This document shows positions 13,767 through 15,629 of a stretch of DNA of 15,629 bases, in pieces; within the stretch, counting starts at the first letter, position 1; every line of letters starts with the position of its first letter. The translations under genes and the position numbers were made by a program. The stretch is from an uncultured Oscillospiraceae bacterium (GTDB lineage: Bacteria; Bacillota; Clostridia; Oscillospirales; Ruminococcaceae): the NCBI GenBank assembly GCA_900547015.1, contig URFD01000026.1, forward strand, positions 1 through 15,629, in the 5' to 3' direction. The notes under the pieces were generated by a model. The model worked only from the letters and a program-made list of their open reading frames with translations, had not been told where the DNA came from and ran no database searches.

Positions 13767-14544
13767 TACCTTTGCAGGCTTTTATGATGAGCTGACTGAC
13801 AACATCTCCTACCCGGCAAGGGCAGCCTACTTCGACAGCGTGATTCGCCGCTTTTGTCCGCAGGCATCCATCCTGCTGGACCTTGCGTGCGGTACAGGCT
13901 CGCTGTCCATCGAGCTGGCCCGTCTGGGCTATGATGTAGTGGGCACCGACGCCTCGGAGCAGATGCTTTCCGAAGCGATGCAGAAGAAGGCACAGGTGCT
14001 CTACGGAGAGGATTTTGAACGGGAGGAGCCGTCCGACCCTCAGGTGGAAAAGCTGCTCTTCCTGTGCCAGCCCATGCAGGAGCTGGATATGTACGGGACC
14101 ATTGATGCCGCCGTGTGTGCGCTGGACAGCATCAATCATATCACCGACCCTGCCGTGGTGCAGAAGGTCTTTGACCGGGTCAGCCTGTTTCTAAACCCGG
14201 GAGCGGTGTTTGTCTTTGATGTCAACAGCATCTACAAGCACCGGGAGGTGCTGGGAAACAACGTCTATGTCTTTGACCGGGAGGACGTCTACTGCGTCTG
14301 GCAGAACAGCTGTCAGGAGGACGGAGCCCTGGTTCAGATGGATTTGGACTTTTTTGAGTACGACGAGGAGTCGGACCGCTATACCCGCACCAGCGAGAGC
14401 TTCTGTGAGCGCGCATATTCGGACGAGCAGATTCGCGCCTTTCTGCAAAAGAGCGGCTTGAAGCTGCTGGCAACCTATGCGGAGGACAGCTTTGACCCGG
14501 TGCAGGAGGATACCCAGCGCATCATCTATGTTGCACAAAAATAA
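13756..14544 (+). CDS. Class I SAM-dependent methyltransferase
   Basis: The 262-residue protein is a Rossmann-fold methyltransferase using S-adenosylmethionine. Motif I is LLDLACGTGSLS (Asp42, Gly46, Gly48) and motif II is VVGTDAS (Asp65). The acidic stretch DAAVCALDSINHI serves as motif IV, and a beta strand GAVFVFDVNS follows. The N-terminal SYNTFAGFYDELTD is seen in many uncharacterised Firmicutes methyltransferases of the YqeM type. The substrate cannot be told from sequence. The start overlaps the end of the YerC-like gene by 11 bases, and GAAAGG lies about 13 bases upstream inside that gene. Coupling with a regulator does not reveal a pathway. The spacer that follows contains a strong hairpin. 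Confidence 0.9.
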   Translation: MSYNTFAGFYDELTDNISYPARAAYFDSVIRRFCPQASILLDLACGTGSLSIELARLGYDVVGTDASEQMLSEAMQKKAQVLYGEDFEREEPSDPQVEKLLFLCQPMQELDMYGTIDAAVCALDSINHITDPAVVQKVFDRVSLFLNPGAVFVFDVNSIYKHREVLGNNVYVFDREDVYCVWQNSCQEDGALVQMDLDFFEYDEESDRYTRTSESFCERAYSDEQIRAFLQKSGLKLLATYAEDSFDPVQEDTQRIIYVAQK

Positions 14545-14545
14545 G

Positions 14546-14603
14546 GAGCGGACAGCAGTGGTTCAGCTGCTGTCCGCTCTCCCTTGCCTGCGGGTGGGGA
14601 GAG
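14546..14603 (+). promoter_or_regulatory. Long perfect hairpin and alternative stem before hslO
   Basis: GAGCGGACAGCAG (14546-14558) and CTGCTGTCCGCTC (14567-14579) form a perfect 13 bp stem with loop TGGTTCAG, starting right after the methyltransferase stop. A second stem, CTCTCCC (14577-14583) with GGGAGAG (14597-14603), shares three bases with it. No T-run follows the first stem, so termination would be inefficient or absent. It may be a terminator-like barrier, an RNA-processing site or a regulatory leader of hslO. Confidence 0.5.
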
Positions 14604-14637
14604 AACGAACAAAAAATCAGGATAAAGAGGAACATCT

Positions 14638-15522
14638 ATGGGAAAAATCGTAAGGACAATTTCGCGGGACGGTATGGTGATGTGCTGTGCAGTGGACAGC
14701 ACCGGCGCAGTTGCCCGCATGGAACAGATTCATCAGACCTCGGCGGTGGTGACCGCTGCGGAGGGAAGACTGCTGACAGCGGCTTCCATCATGGGTACGA
14801 TGCTCAAAAACACCAAGGACTCGGTGACACTGCGGATGGAGGGCAAGGGCCCGGTTGGGATGCTGATTGCCGTTTCGGACGGCACCGGCAACGTCAAGGG
14901 CTATGTCGGCAATCCGGTTGTGGAGATTCCGCTCAAGCCCTCCGGCAAGCTGGACGTCTCCGGTGCAGTGGGTACCGACGGCTTTTTGTATGTCATCAAG
15001 GATTTGGGGATGAAGGAGCCTTACGTCGGTCAGGTTCCGATCGTTTCCGGAGAGATTGCAGAGGACATCACCAACTACTACGCAACCAGTGAGCAGATTC
15101 CGACCGTCTGCGGCTTGGGTGTTCTGGTCAACCCGGACTTGAGCGTCAGCGCGGCAGGAGGCTACCTGCTCCAGCTGCTGCCGGGTGCGGACGAGGAGAC
15201 CATCTCTCACGTGGAAGCTAACATCGCAAAGCTGCCGCCGGTTTCTGCCATGATTCATCAGGGCATGACCCCGGAGCAGATTGCGTTTGCAGCGCTGGAC
15301 GGCTTTGAGCCGAACATCATCGATGAGTACGAGATGGGCTATGTCTGCGACTGTTCTCGGGCCAGAGTGGAGCGCGCTCTGATTAGCTTGGGAACCAAGG
15401 AGCTGGCAGAAATCGAAGCGGAGGGCAAACCGATTGAGGTTGGCTGTCAGTTCTGCGATAAAAAATATCATTTTACCCCAAACGACATCCGAAATATGAT
15501 GAAGGCAATTCAGAATCAATAG
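14638..15522 (+). CDS. hslO: Redox-regulated chaperone Hsp33
   Basis: Hsp33 is a cytoplasmic holdase activated by oxidative stress plus unfolding: four cysteines bind zinc in the reduced state and form disulfides on oxidation. The 294-residue protein has the full N-terminal domain (IVRTISRDGMVMCCAVDST, then TAASIMGTMLK and GKGPVGMLIAVSDGTGNVKGYVGNP) and the C-terminal redox switch. The switch has CDC (Cys237, Cys239) and CQFC (Cys270, Cys273), so it is the regulated type with all four cysteines. AAAGAGGA (14623-14630) supports the ATG. Length is normal for the family. It is followed by its own intrinsic terminator. It may be read from an unseen promoter in the short spacer, or by read-through from the methyltransferase. 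Confidence 0.97.
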   Translation: MGKIVRTISRDGMVMCCAVDSTGAVARMEQIHQTSAVVTAAEGRLLTAASIMGTMLKNTKDSVTLRMEGKGPVGMLIAVSDGTGNVKGYVGNPVVEIPLKPSGKLDVSGAVGTDGFLYVIKDLGMKEPYVGQVPIVSGEIAEDITNYYATSEQIPTVCGLGVLVNPDLSVSAAGGYLLQLLPGADEETISHVEANIAKLPPVSAMIHQGMTPEQIAFAALDGFEPNIIDEYEMGYVCDCSRARVERALISLGTKELAEIEAEGKPIEVGCQFCDKKYHFTPNDIRNMMKAIQNQ

Positions 15523-15532
15523 CTGTTTGGAG

Positions 15533-15563
15533 AGACCCCCGTATCTTTTCGGGGGTCTTTTTT
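15533..15563 (+). terminator. Intrinsic terminator after hslO
   Basis: AGACCCCCG (15533-15541) and CGGGGGTCT (15550-15558) form a perfect 9 bp stem with loop TATCTTTT. It runs into six Ts (15558-15563), 10 bases after the hslO stop. This is a textbook rho-independent terminator and the last genuine genomic feature of the window. Confidence 0.93.
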
Positions 15564-15565
15564 AC

Positions 15566-15629
15566 AGATCGGAAGAGCGTCGTGTAGGGAAAGAGTGTAG
15601 ATCTCGGTGGTCGCCGTATCATTAAAAAC
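15566..15629. other. Illumina adapter sequence (sequencing artefact) at the contig end
   Basis: From 15566 the sequence starts AGATCGGAAGAGCGTCGTGT and continues to GTATCATT at 15623. Its 58 bases match the reverse complement of the Illumina TruSeq universal adapter as I know it. The final six bases AAAAAC look like read-through past the adapter end. This is not biological sequence: the contig end was assembled from untrimmed reads. Genomic sequence stops at about 15565. Confidence 0.97.

Noticed and set aside
1..15565. CRISPR array, tRNA, rRNA, insertion sequence or prophage genes
   Set aside because: No regularly spaced repeats, tRNA-like cloverleafs, rRNA sequences, transposases, integrases or phage genes were visible on either strand.

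Overview
This window is one end of a contig of an ordinary bacterial chromosome. Gene content and order point to a low-to-moderate GC Gram-positive anaerobe of the class Clostridia. The supporting signs are lepB-rbgA-rnhB-yraN in a row, tig-clpP-clpX-lon-engB in a row, a YerC-type TrpR-like regulator, and AAGGAGG-like ribosome binding sites. The codon use (many GAG, CTG, GGC, CCG) is richer in GC than classical Clostridium, which suggests something like an Oscillospirales gut commensal; that family-level guess is inference only. All recognised genes are on the + strand and none is broken. No mobile element, CRISPR array, rRNA or tRNA was seen.

Layout. Positions 68-2723 hold a tight group: signal peptidase I, the circularly permuted ribosome-assembly GTPase RbgA (YlqF), RNase HII and a YraN-family nuclease-like protein. 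An M19 dipeptidase, an unrecognised 67-residue ORF and a calcineurin-like metallophosphoesterase follow (2750-4632). A 281-base gap then carries an extended -10 promoter and a strongly structured RNA-like element directly before trigger factor (tig, 4914-6269). A further gap with a very strong intrinsic terminator leads to clpP and clpX (6540-8460). A 287-base gap with several hairpins and a near-consensus promoter leads to lon and engB (8748-11837). After another hairpin-rich spacer come lysA (11963-13261), a YerC/TrpR-like regulator overlapping a class I methyltransferase (13467-14544), and the redox chaperone Hsp33 (hslO, 14638-15522) with its own terminator.

How the genes fit together. 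Much of the window is protein quality control: nascent-chain folding (Tig), regulated proteolysis (ClpXP, Lon), oxidative holdase (Hsp33) and protein export processing (LepB). Two GTPases (RbgA, EngB) act in 50S ribosomal subunit maturation. The rest is housekeeping: DNA-RNA hybrid removal, lysine synthesis and dipeptide handling.

The less ordinary content is in the spacers. The tig leader folds on paper into a closed multi-helix element with a possible pseudoknot. The lon promoter's -35 box lies in the loop of a terminator-like hairpin after clpX. A promoter-like -10 sits just ahead of the terminator before clpP. Three hairpins stand in tandem before lysA. The last 64 bases are not biological: positions 15566-15623 match the Illumina universal adapter, so the contig's right end is a read-through artefact.
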